In this document: positions 1 through 8,713 of the stretch, piece after piece
How positions within the stretch are numbered: the stretch's first letter is position 1
Layout of the letters: each line of letters starts with the position of its first letter
DNA from: Bordetella parapertussis
GTDB taxonomy: Bacteria; Pseudomonadota; Gammaproteobacteria; Burkholderiales; Burkholderiaceae_D
DNA: 64,000 nt
Assembly: GCA_945866125.1 (NCBI GenBank)
Contig: CAMBFZ010000015.1
Span: forward strand, 36,330-100,329
Direction: 5' to 3'
Notes under the pieces: model-generated
Databases searched by the model: none
Seen by the model: only the letters and a program-made list of their open reading frames with translations
What the model was told of the DNA's origin: nothing
Translations under genes and position numbers: made by a program

Positions 1-108
1 AGCTGGCGGCGCGGCCAAGCTCATGCCCGGCAGGGCGATGGCGGTAGCAGCAGCGAGGCCCATGAGGACTTTACGGCGGCTGGCGGATTTGATGGATTGA
101 TCAGACAT
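1..108 (-). CDS. Substrate-binding protein of an ABC transporter (N-terminal fragment, amide/urea type likely)
   Basis: Only the first 36 codons are inside the window; the gene runs off the left edge. The start ATG at 106-108 is preceded by a good ribosome site (AAAGGAA). The product begins with a twin-arginine-like export signal, SRRKVLMGLAAATA, then a hydrophobic stretch ending in a plausible cleavage region (LAAPPA). Such signals are common on UrtA/FmdD-type binding proteins for urea and short-chain amides. The assignment rests mainly on context: it faces a sensor-kinase gene and lies beside an amidase locus. The identity is inferred; another exported protein is possible. Confidence 0.45.
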   Translation of the reverse strand, partial: MSDQSIKSASRRKVLMGLAAATAIALPGMSLAAPPA

Positions 109-383
109 TCAGTGTTCCTTTCACACTTGGCGTTTCGAAAATGACGGATAGAGACTGCGGCTGGCCCTGCAGATTTGGCATTACGTTGAACGTTGTGCAA
201 ACCGCAGGACTTGGAGCGAGAATAGTTTTCGTGTCGCGACGCAGCAATACGCTGTTTAACGTACGCATGCGGCAAAACGGCGCCCGCCAAGCCGACCCGT
301 GCAGGAGGGAATGCGACCACGCGCTAGTTTGGGGCGCGTGATTGCGCTGGGGCGCACGCACAAAATGCGCTGCGATGGGGAGA

Positions 384-478
384 GGCCGCACCGTAATCGT
401 GCGGCCAAGCAGGGCGCCTTGCCGGTTTCCGGCAAACCAGGGGGCTTACGTCAAATGACGTAGCGCCCAATCACTTGG
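384..478. other. Nested inverted repeats, possible structured leader RNA
   Basis: The 466-bp gap between the divergent genes holds dense dyad symmetry. GGCCGCAC (384-391) pairs with GTGCGGCC (399-406). CCAAG (405-409) can pair with CTTGG (474-478), and GGGCGC (412-417) with GCGCCC (463-468). Inside that helix are two perfect hairpins, TTGCCGG/CCGGCAA (419-425/429-435) and TACGTCA/TGACGTA (447-453/456-462). The fold is a closed three-way junction, about 100 bases upstream of the kinase start. It could be a cis-acting RNA for either flanking gene, or the TACGTCA dyad could be a protein operator. I match it to no known riboswitch. Confidence 0.35.
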
Positions 479-574
479 TGCAAAACTTGCTCAAGGCGAA
501 GTAATACGCTTAAAACGGATCGCCTTCCGCACTTAGCAACGATTGCCGCACCCACCCTCTGCCCGGAGTTATTT

Positions 575-3500
575 TTGAAGTCTCAATCTGTCCAGCGCAT
601 TGTCAAAAGTCGACGCGACTACAACACCTGGGTCGCTAACGAAACGCTGGAGGACTATGCGTTGCGCTACACCCCAAGGAGTTTTCGCAAATGGTCTGAG
701 CTGCGTATCGCCAATACGGCGTTAGGCGCGGTGTCTTTCCTCGCGCTTGAAGCGATCGGTGCGGCCATTACGCTGAGCTACGGCTTCACCAATGCACTGT
801 GGGCGATTTTGTGCGTGTCGCTGATGATCTTCATGACTGGGCTGCCGATCAGTTATTACAGCGCCAAATACGGCATCGATATGGATCTGCTCACGCGTGG
901 AGCCGGATTCGGCTACATCGGCTCGACCATCACCTCGCTGATTTACGCCAGCTTTACGTTCATCTTTTTTGCGCTCGAAGCCTCGATCATGGCGCAGGCG
1001 CTGGAGCTGGTATTCGGACTGCCGCTGGTATACGGCTATGTGGTTTGCTCGCTGGTGATTATCCCGCTAGTGATCCACGGCGTGACCTTAATCGGCCGCG
1101 TTCAAGCGTGGACCCAGCCGGTTTGGCTAGTGCTGATGATCCTGCCGTTCGTGGCCGTGCTCTACCAAGACCCGGGCGCGGTGGGGCGTCTGATGCAATT
1201 CACGGGCAGCACGGTGAATGGCGGACAGTTTGACTGGCTGCTCTTCGGCGCCGCCGCGACCGTCGCTTTTTCATTGATTGCGCAGATCGGCGAACAGGTC
1301 GACTTCTTGCGGTTTTTGCCGGACAAGACCGCTGAAAATCGCGTGCGCTGGTGGTCAGCTTTATTGTTGGCGGGACCCGGATGGATATTAATGGGAGCGG
1401 TCAAAATGCTGGGCGGTGCGCTACTCGCTTTTTTGGCGATTCAGCATGGGATTGCCGCCGAGCGTGCCGTGGAGCCAACGCAAATGTATGCCGTCGCCTT
1501 TAGCTATGTGTTCGCCGACCCGCGCTGGGTAATGGGAGCGGTTGCCTTGTTTGTCGTGGTCTCGCAAGTAAAAATCAATGTCACGAATGCCTATGCGGGC
1601 TCGCTGGCATGGTCGAATTTTTTTGCGCGGCTGACGCATAGCCACCCGGGGCGCGTGGTCTGGGTAGTCTTTAACGTATTGATCGCGATCCTGCTGATGG
1701 AAATCGGCGTCTTCGCTGCGCTCAAAGAAGTCTTAACGCTGTATTCGATGGTGGCGATCTCCTGGATCGGTGCCGTGTTATCGGACTTATTAATCAATAA
1801 GCCACTCGGATTGTCACCGCCGCATATCGAATTCAAGCGTGCGCATTTATATGACATCAATCCCGTTGGCGTCGGATCAATGGCCGGCGCGTCATTGTTA
1901 TCCCTGCTAGCGCTGTCAGGCGTACTGGGCGAGTTGGCCGCAGCAATGGCGCCCTTCATTGCAATGGGCACCGCACTGATTACTGCGCCACTCATTGCGA
2001 TGGCCACCAAGAGCCGCTATTACATTGCACGTGAACCTGCCACACAAGATCCAGCGAGCGCACATCAGTGCGTCATTTGCGAAAATCATTTCGAAGTCGC
2101 TGATGTGGCCCACTGTCCTGCCTATGCCGGCACCATCTGCTCACTATGCTGCTCATTGGATGCGCGCTGCAACGATCGCTGCAAACCGCAAGCGCGTCTG
2201 TCTTTTCAGTTGCAAAGTCTGGGCAATACGATGTTCCCTGCGCGAATGACACGCTGGTTACAAACCGATGTCGGTCATTACCTGATCATGCTGCTGCTGT
2301 TTTCGAGTGTGCTCGCTGGGGTGTTGAGTGCGATTTATTTTCTGGAATTACCGGCGCTAATGCATGCGCCGTTTTATGCCGAAACCGATCTGCGTGAAGT
2401 CTTCATCAAGTTATTTGCCGCCTTGTTTTTGATGACCGGCATCGGCACCTGGTGGCTAGTCTTAACGGCAGAGAGTCGGCGCAACGCCCAACAAGAATCC
2501 GAACGGCAGACTAATTTACTCTTGACCGAAATCGACGCGCACCAGCTTACCGACCGTGAACTGCAGCGCGCGAAAGACGCTGCCGACGCATCCAATCTGG
2601 CCAAGAGCCGGTTTGTAACGGGCATGAGTCACGAGCTGCGCACGCCTCTCAATAGTATTCTGGGCTACGCGCAAATTCTGCAAGTGGACAATAGCATTCC
2701 ACTTCACCGCCAAAATGCCATTAGTGTCATTCGTCGTAGCGGTGAACATTTGCTCTCGCTGATTGACGGTATGCTCGATATCGCCCGAATTGAAGCCGGC
2801 AAAATGCGCTTGGAATCAGCTGAGTTGCCGTTGCGCGAATTTCTGGACCAGATCGTGCAAATGGTCGCCCCGCAAGCGGCCCAAAAAGGATTGGGCTTTC
2901 ATTTTGTCGAAGCCGGTCGCATCCCCTCAGCGGTCCACGCAGACGAAAAACGGCTGCGGCAAATTTTGATCAATCTGCTCGCCAATGCCGTGAAATTTAC
3001 CGATGCCGGCGCGGTCACGTTGCGCGTGACTTATGCGCGCGAGATTGCGCAATTCGAAGTGGAAGATACCGGCATCGGCATTGCCCAAGACGACATCGAA
3101 CGTATTTTTCTACCGTTCGAGCGCAGCAAATCGGCCAGCGTACAACAAGAAGTGGGGACCGGTCTTGGTCTGGCTATTTCCAACATGCTGGTGCACATCA
3201 TGGGCGGCGAATTGTCCGTTACAAGCCAAGCCGGGAAGGGTAGTACGTTTAAGTTGCGCATGTATTTGCGCGAAGTGCGCCAGCCTCTGCAAACAACAAC
3301 CAGCGCGGCACAAACCACCGGTTATATCGGTGCCCGTAAGCGGGTGTTGATTGTGGACGATCAAGCGTCGCAGCGCGTCGTTCTCTCAGAGCTGCTCGCC
3401 CCGCTCGGTTTTACGCTGACCGAAGCCGACAGTGGTGCGGCCTGTCTAGCAGCAGTGGCCGCCAGCCCGCCAGATATTCTGCTGATGGATATTGCCATGC

Positions 3501-3961
3501 CGGGCATGGATGGCTGGGAAGTGTGCCGACTACTCCGTGAGCGCGGCTATACGGATTTGCCGATTATTATTATCTCGGCCAATGTGTTTGATCCGACCGC
3601 TCGACAATCTGAAAGCCTGTATTGCAATGATTTTATTGCCAAGCCATTCATGATGAAAGACCTGCTTGCCAAACTCAAACTACACCTTGGCATTGAATGG
3701 ATTGCGGCTCCCAAAACGGAACCTGCCACTGCTCAGACACTGCGTATGATTCCGCCGCGAGCGACCCTGGCAAAGTTGGTCGAGCTAGGCGACATCGGTT
3801 ATGTCAAAGGTATCGTCGCTTTACTCAGTGACATCGAAAACAAAAACGCGCTCTATGCGCCGTTTTGTACTGAACTCAAAACCCTGGTGGAGCGTTTCCG
3901 CTTGCCTGAATATTCGAACCGACTCAAGGAGTGGATGCATGACGACGTGGACCACGTTTGA
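575..3961 (+). CDS. NCS1-type permease fused to hybrid histidine kinase / receiver
   Basis: A 1128-aa membrane sensor. Residues about 1-480 look like an entire NCS1 (cytosine/purine/allantoin) permease with many membrane helices; its N-terminus (DYALRYTPRSFRKWSE) is typical. A segment with eight cysteines (499, 502, 514, 522, 525, 526, 532, 536) follows and may bind metal. Two more membrane helices come next, at about 565-635. The kinase has H686 in SHELRTPLN, an ATPase domain (VEDTGIGI, GTGLGLAIS), and a receiver with acidic D928/D929 and phospho-acceptor D972 (LLMDIAMPGMDG). A helical tail of about 70 residues ends it. The start is TTG with a CGGAG ribosome site 564-568. The permease part probably senses the substrate, as in CbrA-like transceptors. 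The ligand is unknown; an amide or urea is inferred from neighbours. Confidence 0.88.
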   Translation: MKSQSVQRIVKSRRDYNTWVANETLEDYALRYTPRSFRKWSELRIANTALGAVSFLALEAIGAAITLSYGFTNALWAILCVSLMIFMTGLPISYYSAKYGIDMDLLTRGAGFGYIGSTITSLIYASFTFIFFALEASIMAQALELVFGLPLVYGYVVCSLVIIPLVIHGVTLIGRVQAWTQPVWLVLMILPFVAVLYQDPGAVGRLMQFTGSTVNGGQFDWLLFGAAATVAFSLIAQIGEQVDFLRFLPDKTAENRVRWWSALLLAGPGWILMGAVKMLGGALLAFLAIQHGIAAERAVEPTQMYAVAFSYVFADPRWVMGAVALFVVVSQVKINVTNAYAGSLAWSNFFARLTHSHPGRVVWVVFNVLIAILLMEIGVFAALKEVLTLYSMVAISWIGAVLSDLLINKPLGLSPPHIEFKRAHLYDINPVGVGSMAGASLLSLLALSGVLGELAAAMAPFIAMGTALITAPLIAMATKSRYYIAREPATQDPASAHQCVICENHFEVADVAHCPAYAGTICSLCCSLDARCNDRCKPQARLSFQLQSLGNTMFPARMTRWLQTDVGHYLIMLLLFSSVLAGVLSAIYFLELPALMHAPFYAETDLREVFIKLFAALFLMTGIGTWWLVLTAESRRNAQQESERQTNLLLTEIDAHQLTDRELQRAKDAADASNLAKSRFVTGMSHELRTPLNSILGYAQILQVDNSIPLHRQNAISVIRRSGEHLLSLIDGMLDIARIEAGKMRLESAELPLREFLDQIVQMVAPQAAQKGLGFHFVEAGRIPSAVHADEKRLRQILINLLANAVKFTDAGAVTLRVTYAREIAQFEVEDTGIGIAQDDIERIFLPFERSKSASVQQEVGTGLGLAISNMLVHIMGGELSVTSQAGKGSTFKLRMYLREVRQPLQTTTSAAQTTGYIGARKRVLIVDDQASQRVVLSELLAPLGFTLTEADSGAACLAAVAASPPDILLMDIAMPGMDGWEVCRLLRERGYTDLPIIIISANVFDPTARQSESLYCNDFIAKPFMMKDLLAKLKLHLGIEWIAAPKTEPATAQTLRMIPPRATLAKLVELGDIGYVKGIVALLSDIENKNALYAPFCTELKTLVERFRLPEYSNRLKEWMHDDVDHV

Positions 3962-4865
3962 CGGCGACGTCGCGCTGATTGTTGATGATGTGCCAGAAAA
4001 CCTGGCACTTCTGTCCGACGCGCTATCCGAAGCAGGCTATACGGTGTTGGTCGCCACCGACGGACTCTCTGCGCTTGAGCGTCTGCAGATGGTGGTGCCC
4101 GATATTATTTTGCTCGATGCGGTAATGCCAGGAATTGACGGCTTTGAAACCTGCCGCCGCATCAAACAGATTGAGGCGGTGCGGCATGTGCCCGTGATGT
4201 TCATGACCGGCCTGACTGAAACCGAGCATGTCCTGAAAGGTTTTGAAGCGGGCGGTCTTGACTACGTCACCAAGCCCATCGAACCGGTTGAAGTCATTGC
4301 CCGCATGGGCACGCACATTCGGAACGCGCGCATGATGTCGCAGGCGCGGCACGCAATTGACGCCGTCTCGCATGCTGCCATTTCAATCAAGCCCGATGGC
4401 ACGCCGCTATGGCAAACGCGCCAGGCCGCCGAATGGATGGAAAAATATTTTCCGGGGGCGCAGGCGGCATCCAGCGCGTTACCCGCTAACGTCGCCACAT
4501 GGCTCAAGGATGCCATGCAAGCAGAACAAACGGCGCCACTGATCGTCAGTCACGACACACAGCGGCTCTACCTAAGCTTGTCACGACGGCAGCGCGAGTG
4601 GCTGTTGCTGCTTGAAGAGAAGGCCGCCGACACTGAACCGGCATCGCTAGCGCACTATCAGCTCACGCCCCGTGAAACCGATGTGCTGGCCTGGGTTGCC
4701 AAGGGCAAGACCAATCGCGACATTGCTGAAATTTTAGGCATGAGCCCACGCACGGTCAACAAGCACCTTGAACATATTTTCATCAAACTCGGCGTAGAGA
4801 CGCGTTCCGCTGCCGCAGCATTAGTAGCAGGCAGGTTGGCTAACTTGGTGACGCCGGAGGGCTAA
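3939..4865 (+). CDS. Two-component response regulator, receiver + LuxR-type HTH
   Basis: A 308-aa regulator. The receiver starts at once (ALIVDDVPEN) with phospho-acceptor D60 in LLDAVMPGIDG. A linker of roughly 100 residues leads to a C-terminal LuxR/NarL helix-turn-helix (LTPRETDVLAWVAKGKTN). The ATG at 3939 is chosen because the receiver begins right after it and AAGGAG precedes it at 3927-3932; longer upstream readings are shadow sequence of the kinase gene. It overlaps the kinase gene by 23 bp, so the two are translationally coupled and form a pair. The stop overlaps the convergent amiR stop by 4 bp. Targets are probably the amidase locus or the divergent transporter (inference). Confidence 0.9.
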   Translation: MTTWTTFDGDVALIVDDVPENLALLSDALSEAGYTVLVATDGLSALERLQMVVPDIILLDAVMPGIDGFETCRRIKQIEAVRHVPVMFMTGLTETEHVLKGFEAGGLDYVTKPIEPVEVIARMGTHIRNARMMSQARHAIDAVSHAAISIKPDGTPLWQTRQAAEWMEKYFPGAQAASSALPANVATWLKDAMQAEQTAPLIVSHDTQRLYLSLSRRQREWLLLLEEKAADTEPASLAHYQLTPRETDVLAWVAKGKTNRDIAEILGMSPRTVNKHLEHIFIKLGVETRSAAAALVAGRLANLVTPEG

Positions 4866-5485
4866 CAGCCAAGCAGCTGATTGGCGTTGATGACGGCGCG
4901 CGCAAGCTCTTCGATGCTGCAGCGCTTACGCATGGCCTGCTCGCGCAGAAAGGCATACGCTTGTTCTTCACTCAAATTGCGGGTGCGAATCAAGACGAGC
5001 TTGGCCTCGCTCACTAAATTAAAGGCCCTCAGTTTTTGTTCAAGTCGGTGCGCTTTTTTTTGTAGCGCACGCATCTCGGCGTGCACCGCCCGCGCCAAGA
5101 CGATGGTCGACAAAATACCGGCGGTGCGGATTGGCTTAGCGACGACGCCTTTTGCGCCGATACGCAGCACCAGCTCGACGATGGTCGGGTTTTCATATTC
5201 GATCACGGCAATGATGGCCGGTGCTGCCTCACTGTACGCCCAAGAAAAATCACATTCCAGCGTATCCGGGCGGGCCGCCAAAAATACTAAGTCCGTGTCA
5301 TCCGGTGGTATCAGTGAAGGTGGCCAAAACAGGTGAACTTTGCATCCGATGCGCTCAAGATGTGCGACCAGCAATTCGCCATCCGGGTCACGCGGATGGA
5401 GTACCGCAACGCGCAACCCACGCAGCTCTTTGAGTAACTGCGGTGTCTTGCGCGGCGCGGCTGTGCTAATCGCGGCGTTAGTCAT
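4862..5485 (-). CDS. amiR: AmiR-like transcription antiterminator (pseudo-receiver + ANTAR)
   Basis: A 207-aa protein. An N-terminal receiver-like domain (about 20-130) is followed by a coiled-coil segment and a C-terminal ANTAR RNA-binding domain from about 150 (KLRAFNLVSEAKLVLIRTRN, then helices ending IEELARAVINAN). In Pseudomonas, AmiR binds the amidase leader RNA and prevents termination once AmiC releases it. The ATG overlaps the amiC stop (ATGACTAA, 8 bp), the same translational coupling as in the known ami operon. An AmiR-like leader lies before amiE at 6736-6811, which strongly supports the role. The broken amiC upstream may lower its expression. Confidence 0.9.
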   Translation of the reverse strand: MTNAAISTAAPRKTPQLLKELRGLRVAVLHPRDPDGELLVAHLERIGCKVHLFWPPSLIPPDDTDLVFLAARPDTLECDFSWAYSEAAPAIIAVIEYENPTIVELVLRIGAKGVVAKPIRTAGILSTIVLARAVHAEMRALQKKAHRLEQKLRAFNLVSEAKLVLIRTRNLSEEQAYAFLREQAMRKRCSIEELARAVINANQLLGC

Positions 5486-6611
5486 ATACGGCGTCCAGCG
5501 CGTGCGTGACCAGATAGGGATCAGGCAACACGCCGACGTTGGCTTGCGCGAGGATAGAAAACTGTCCGTTTGTCTGCGCCCTTCCTATGCGTGGATAAAG
5601 CACCGTATGGTGGGTGCGCGCGTCAATTTTTACCCGCCCTTGCGGGGCATTGAATTCGGCTCCAAGCAGATAAGGCCGCAGACATTCAATCTCATCATTG
5701 CCCGATGCACGTAGTGCGTGAGCAAACAGATGCACTTGAAAATAGGCGGCTTCCCAACACATGTTGGGTTGGATCGATGCCCGATCCTGTGCGAAGAAAC
5801 GTTGCAGGCAGGCGCGATTTTCTTCGCTGTCGATCGACTGAAAATAAGACGCCGCGGTGATGTGGCCGGCAGCTACGACGGCGCCCATTTGCGCAATCTC
5901 GGTTTCGGAGGTGGTCAGACTCGCGATCGGCATGCGCAAGGGATCAAGGCCGGCCTCGGCATACGCTTGATACAGTAAAGCGGTGTCTGCACCGACCACG
6001 GTAGAGAAAATAAAATCTGGTGCAAGGTGACGGATCTCTTGAATCGCTTTGGCAAAGTCTTGCCGGCTTGCGCCCAGTTTCAGATAGCGTTCACTGAGCT
6101 TTTTTCCACCAGGATGCTGCAGCACCAGATCCGACATGATGCGATTGGATTCATAGGGATAAATGTAGTCACTGCCGATCAGGCTGACCCTTGAGCCGAA
6201 ATGCTGCAACATGTAATTAGCCAGCGGTACGCTGTTCTGGTTCGGCGCCGCACCGGTATAAATCACGTTGGCAGAGTACTCGAAGCCTTCATACAAGGTC
6301 GGATAAAACAAAAGCCGATTCCATTTTTCCACCACCGGCACAACGGCCTTGCGACTACTCGACAGATAGCAACCAAAAATAACCTGCACCTTGTGATCCA
6401 CAATAAGTGCAGTGGCTTATTCGCGATAACGCTGGGGATGGGATTGCGGATCGACATGGATTGGCAACAGCGGGCGACCATCAATGCCACCGACTGCGTT
6501 GATCTCACTAATGGCGAACAGGGTCGCCGCCAATTGAGATTGCTCAATAGCGGCAGTACTGCCCGATGTGGAGAAAAGTACGCCTACGCGAAACGGATCG
6601 GAGTTAGCCAA
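5478..6611 (-). pseudogene. amiC: AmiC-like amide sensor, interrupted by in-frame TAA at codon 65
   Basis: The reading frame encodes a periplasmic-binding-protein-like amide sensor, as AmiC, the negative regulator that holds AmiR. It starts at a TTG (6609-6611) with AAGG upstream. The first 64 codons (VGVLFSTSGSTAAIE, VGGIDGRPL) and everything after codon 65 (VIFGCYLSSSRKAV, YPTLYEGFEYS, GSDYIYPYESN) are in the same frame. They are separated only by TAA at 6417-6419. From memory of the Pseudomonas protein, the stop replaces one residue with no insertion or deletion. Full length would be about 377 aa. A GTG at 6401 could restart translation but would lose the N-lobe. It may be a real nonsense mutation or a base-call error. 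Confidence 0.85.
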
Positions 6612-6684
6612 GTTAAAACACCTTACGCATCATGATGAAGCACGATGAAAAGCTCTAGCAAGTAGCTTGCCAGCATCTTTCTGA

Positions 6685-6714
6685 TTGACAAAAAAATCTC
6701 CCGGCATTTAAGAT
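6685..6714 (+). promoter_or_regulatory. Sigma-70-type promoter of the amidase leader
   Basis: TTGACA at 6685-6690 and TAAGAT at 6709-6714 are separated by 18 bases. Transcription would start near 6721, giving a leader of about 134 nt before amiE that contains the hexaloop hairpin and the terminator. Confidence 0.7.
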
Positions 6715-6735
6715 GGCACGGTAATTTCAGCTCGC

Positions 6736-6775
6736 CGCTGCCAACGATGTCAGCGAGCGACAAGGCAAATAAGCC
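6736..6775 (+). promoter_or_regulatory. Putative ANTAR (AmiR) antitermination RNA element
   Basis: The first hairpin has a 7-position stem, 6736-6742 with 6749-6755 (one C-T mismatch), closing a six-base loop AACGAT with A at loop position 1 and G at position 4. That is the hallmark of ANTAR-binding RNA. A second, shorter hairpin, GGC(AAATAA)GCC at 6764-6775, also has a six-base loop starting with A but carries U at position 4. Its 3' arm overlaps the 5' arm of the terminator at 6774, so the two cannot form together, as expected for antitermination. The first hairpin is convincing; the second is weaker. Confidence 0.65.
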
Positions 6776-6811
6776 CGAACAGACACGCTCGTGTCCGCTC
6801 GGGTTTTTTTT
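6774..6811 (+). terminator. Leader (attenuator) terminator upstream of amiE
   Basis: CCCGA (6774-6778) pairs with TCGGG (6799-6803) and GACAC (6782-6786) with GTGTC (6791-6795), with a small internal loop, followed by eight Ts (6804-6811). It lies 43 bp before the amidase start, so it must be read through for expression. This matches AmiR-controlled attenuation. Confidence 0.8.
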
Positions 6812-6854
6812 CGTCCTCATTTTTGTTTATCGCTTTTTTTCAAGGGAGATTGGC

Positions 6855-7895
6855 ATGTATCACGGAGATATTTCGAGTAGCAAAGACACCGTCGGTGTCG
6901 CTGTCGTCAACTATAAAATGCCGCGCCTGCATACCAAGGCCGAAGTGCTCGACAACGCCCGCAAGATCGGCGAGATGCTCAAGGGTATGAAGCTTGGATT
7001 GCCCGGAATGGATCTGGTGATTTTTCCGGAATACTCCACCCACGGCATCATGTACGACAGCAAAGAAATGTATGACACCGCCGCGGCGATCCCGGGGGAA
7101 GAAACCGAGATATTTGCCGCTGCGTGTCGTGCTGCAAAGGTGTGGGGCGTCTTTTCATTAACCGGCGAGCGTCATGAAGAGCACCCGCACAAGGCGCCCT
7201 ACAACACGCTGATCCTGATGAATGACCAAGGCGAGATCGTTCAAAAATATCGCAAGATCATGCCCTGGGTGCCGATCGAAGGCTGGTATCCGGGGAACTG
7301 CACATATGTCTCGGATGGCCCAAAGGGCATGAAGATCAGCCTGATTATTTGCGACGACGGTAACTATCCGGAGATCTGGCGCGATTGTGCAATGAAAGGA
7401 GCCGAGCTAATCGTGCGCTGCCAGGGCTATATGTATCCTGCCAAAGATCAGCAGGTGTTAATGGCCAAGGCCATGGCTTGGGCTAATAACAGCTATGTTG
7501 CGGTGGCTAATGCGTCCGGCTTCGATGGGGTGTATTCGTATTTCGGTCACTCTGCCATCATCGGCTTTGATGGCCGCACCATGGGCGAATGCGGCGAGGA
7601 AGATATGGGTATTCAATACGCGCAGCTGTCGACATCGCTGATCCGTGATGCACGCAAAAATATGCAATCCGAAAATCACTTGTTCAAGCTGCTGCATCGC
7701 GGCTACACCGGCAAAATAAATTCCGGCGAGGACCATCAGGGTGTCGCAGCCTGCCCATACGACTTCTACACGAAGTGGGTCAATGATCCCGAAGGCACGC
7801 GCGAGATGGTCGAATCCTTTACCCGTCCGACCGTGGGCACAGAAGAGTGTCCGATCCCGGGCATCCCCAATGAAGCAGACTTGAAACACAAATAA
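6855..7895 (+). CDS. amiE: Aliphatic amidase (acylamide amidohydrolase)
   Basis: A 346-aa cytoplasmic nitrilase-superfamily enzyme that hydrolyses short-chain amides to the acid and ammonia. The catalytic triad falls at the positions known for AmiE: E59 (VIFPEYSTHG), K134 (KYRKIMPW) and C166 (LIICDDGN). The length equals that of the Pseudomonas enzyme, and the N-terminus HGDISSSKDTVGVAVVNYKM is near-identical to the family. The start at 6855 has AAGGGAG upstream; an earlier ATG at 6747 lies inside the regulatory leader and is not used. Expression is likely controlled by AmiC/AmiR through the leader terminator. The CbbQ-like gene follows after 5 bp. Confidence 0.97.
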   Translation: MYHGDISSSKDTVGVAVVNYKMPRLHTKAEVLDNARKIGEMLKGMKLGLPGMDLVIFPEYSTHGIMYDSKEMYDTAAAIPGEETEIFAAACRAAKVWGVFSLTGERHEEHPHKAPYNTLILMNDQGEIVQKYRKIMPWVPIEGWYPGNCTYVSDGPKGMKISLIICDDGNYPEIWRDCAMKGAELIVRCQGYMYPAKDQQVLMAKAMAWANNSYVAVANASGFDGVYSYFGHSAIIGFDGRTMGECGEEDMGIQYAQLSTSLIRDARKNMQSENHLFKLLHRGYTGKINSGEDHQGVAACPYDFYTKWVNDPEGTREMVESFTRPTVGTEECPIPGIPNEADLKHK

Positions 7896-7900
7896 GCATC

Positions 7901-8713
7901 ATGGAACACGCCGCCATCATTGCGCAGTACCGGGTGCAGGCAGAGCCGTTTTATCTGCCGGCCCAACAAGAGATCGCTGCCTTTGAGGCGGCCTATGCGG
8001 CGCGTTTGCCGACGATGCTGAAAGGTCCAACCGGTTGCGGCAAGACGCGCTTCATTGAGCATATGGCGTGGCGTCTGCAGCGCCCGCTGATTACCGTTGC
8101 CTGCAACGAAGATACGACAGCAGGCGACCTGATCGGCCGCTATCTGCTTGACACCAATGGCACCTACTGGCAAGACGGACCGTTGACGCTGGCAGCGCGC
8201 GCGGGGGCGATTTGTTATCTCGATGAAGTAGTGGAAGCGCGTCAGGATACGGTGGTGGCGATTCATCCACTAACAGACAGCAGACGTAATTTGCCACTGG
8301 ATAAAAAAAATGAACTGCTGCAAGCGCATCCGGATTTTCAATTGGTGATTTCATACAATCCCGGATACCAGCGCATGCTAAAAGATTTAAAGCAGTCGAC
8401 CAAGCAGCGGTTTGTTGCGATCGATTTTCATTATCCGGTCAATACTATTGAAATCGATATCGTTTTGCATGAGAGCGGCGTGACGCGTGCCGTCGCCACC
8501 TCGCTGGTAGCCATCGCAGAAAAGATGCGGCACCTCAAGGGTCATGGCCTCGACGAAGGCGCATCGACCCGTATGTTGGTTTACGCCGGCACGCTAATGG
8601 CCAAAGGACTGCCGCCTCTGCAGGCCTGCAACATGGCACTGGTGCAGCCCATTAGCGACGATCCGGACATGCTGACGGCCTTATCCAATGTGGTGTCGAG
8701 TTTTTTCAGTTGA
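7901..8713 (+). CDS. MoxR-type AAA+ ATPase of the CbbQ/NirQ/NorQ family
   Basis: A 270-aa ATPase. Walker A is GPTGCGKT (residues 42-49), Walker B-like ICYLDEV near 105-111, and the CbbQ/NorQ C-terminal domain follows. Family members work with a VWA-domain partner to insert metals into or remodel a target enzyme: Rubisco for CbbQ, nitric oxide reductase for NorQ. Here it sits 5 bp after amiE and overlaps the VWA gene, so its client may be the amidase or another enzyme of amide use. The Pseudomonas ami operon also has an ATPase gene (amiB) after amiE, which may be the functional counterpart. The client is inferred. Confidence 0.9.
   Translation: MEHAAIIAQYRVQAEPFYLPAQQEIAAFEAAYAARLPTMLKGPTGCGKTRFIEHMAWRLQRPLITVACNEDTTAGDLIGRYLLDTNGTYWQDGPLTLAARAGAICYLDEVVEARQDTVVAIHPLTDSRRNLPLDKKNELLQAHPDFQLVISYNPGYQRMLKDLKQSTKQRFVAIDFHYPVNTIEIDIVLHESGVTRAVATSLVAIAEKMRHLKGHGLDEGASTRMLVYAGTLMAKGLPPLQACNMALVQPISDDPDMLTALSNVVSSFFS

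Noticed and set aside
384..478. Known guanidine or other riboswitch
   Set aside because: The loops and conserved positions I know for the guanidine-I and -II types are not present.
6417..6419. Selenocysteine or programmed readthrough in amiC
   Set aside because: The codon is TAA, not TGA, and there is no visible recoding element; a plain nonsense change is simpler.
6747..6854. Longer N-terminus for amidase
   Set aside because: The start at 6747 falls in the leader with the terminator; the 6855 start gives the 346-aa family length and E59/K134/C166 at canonical numbers.
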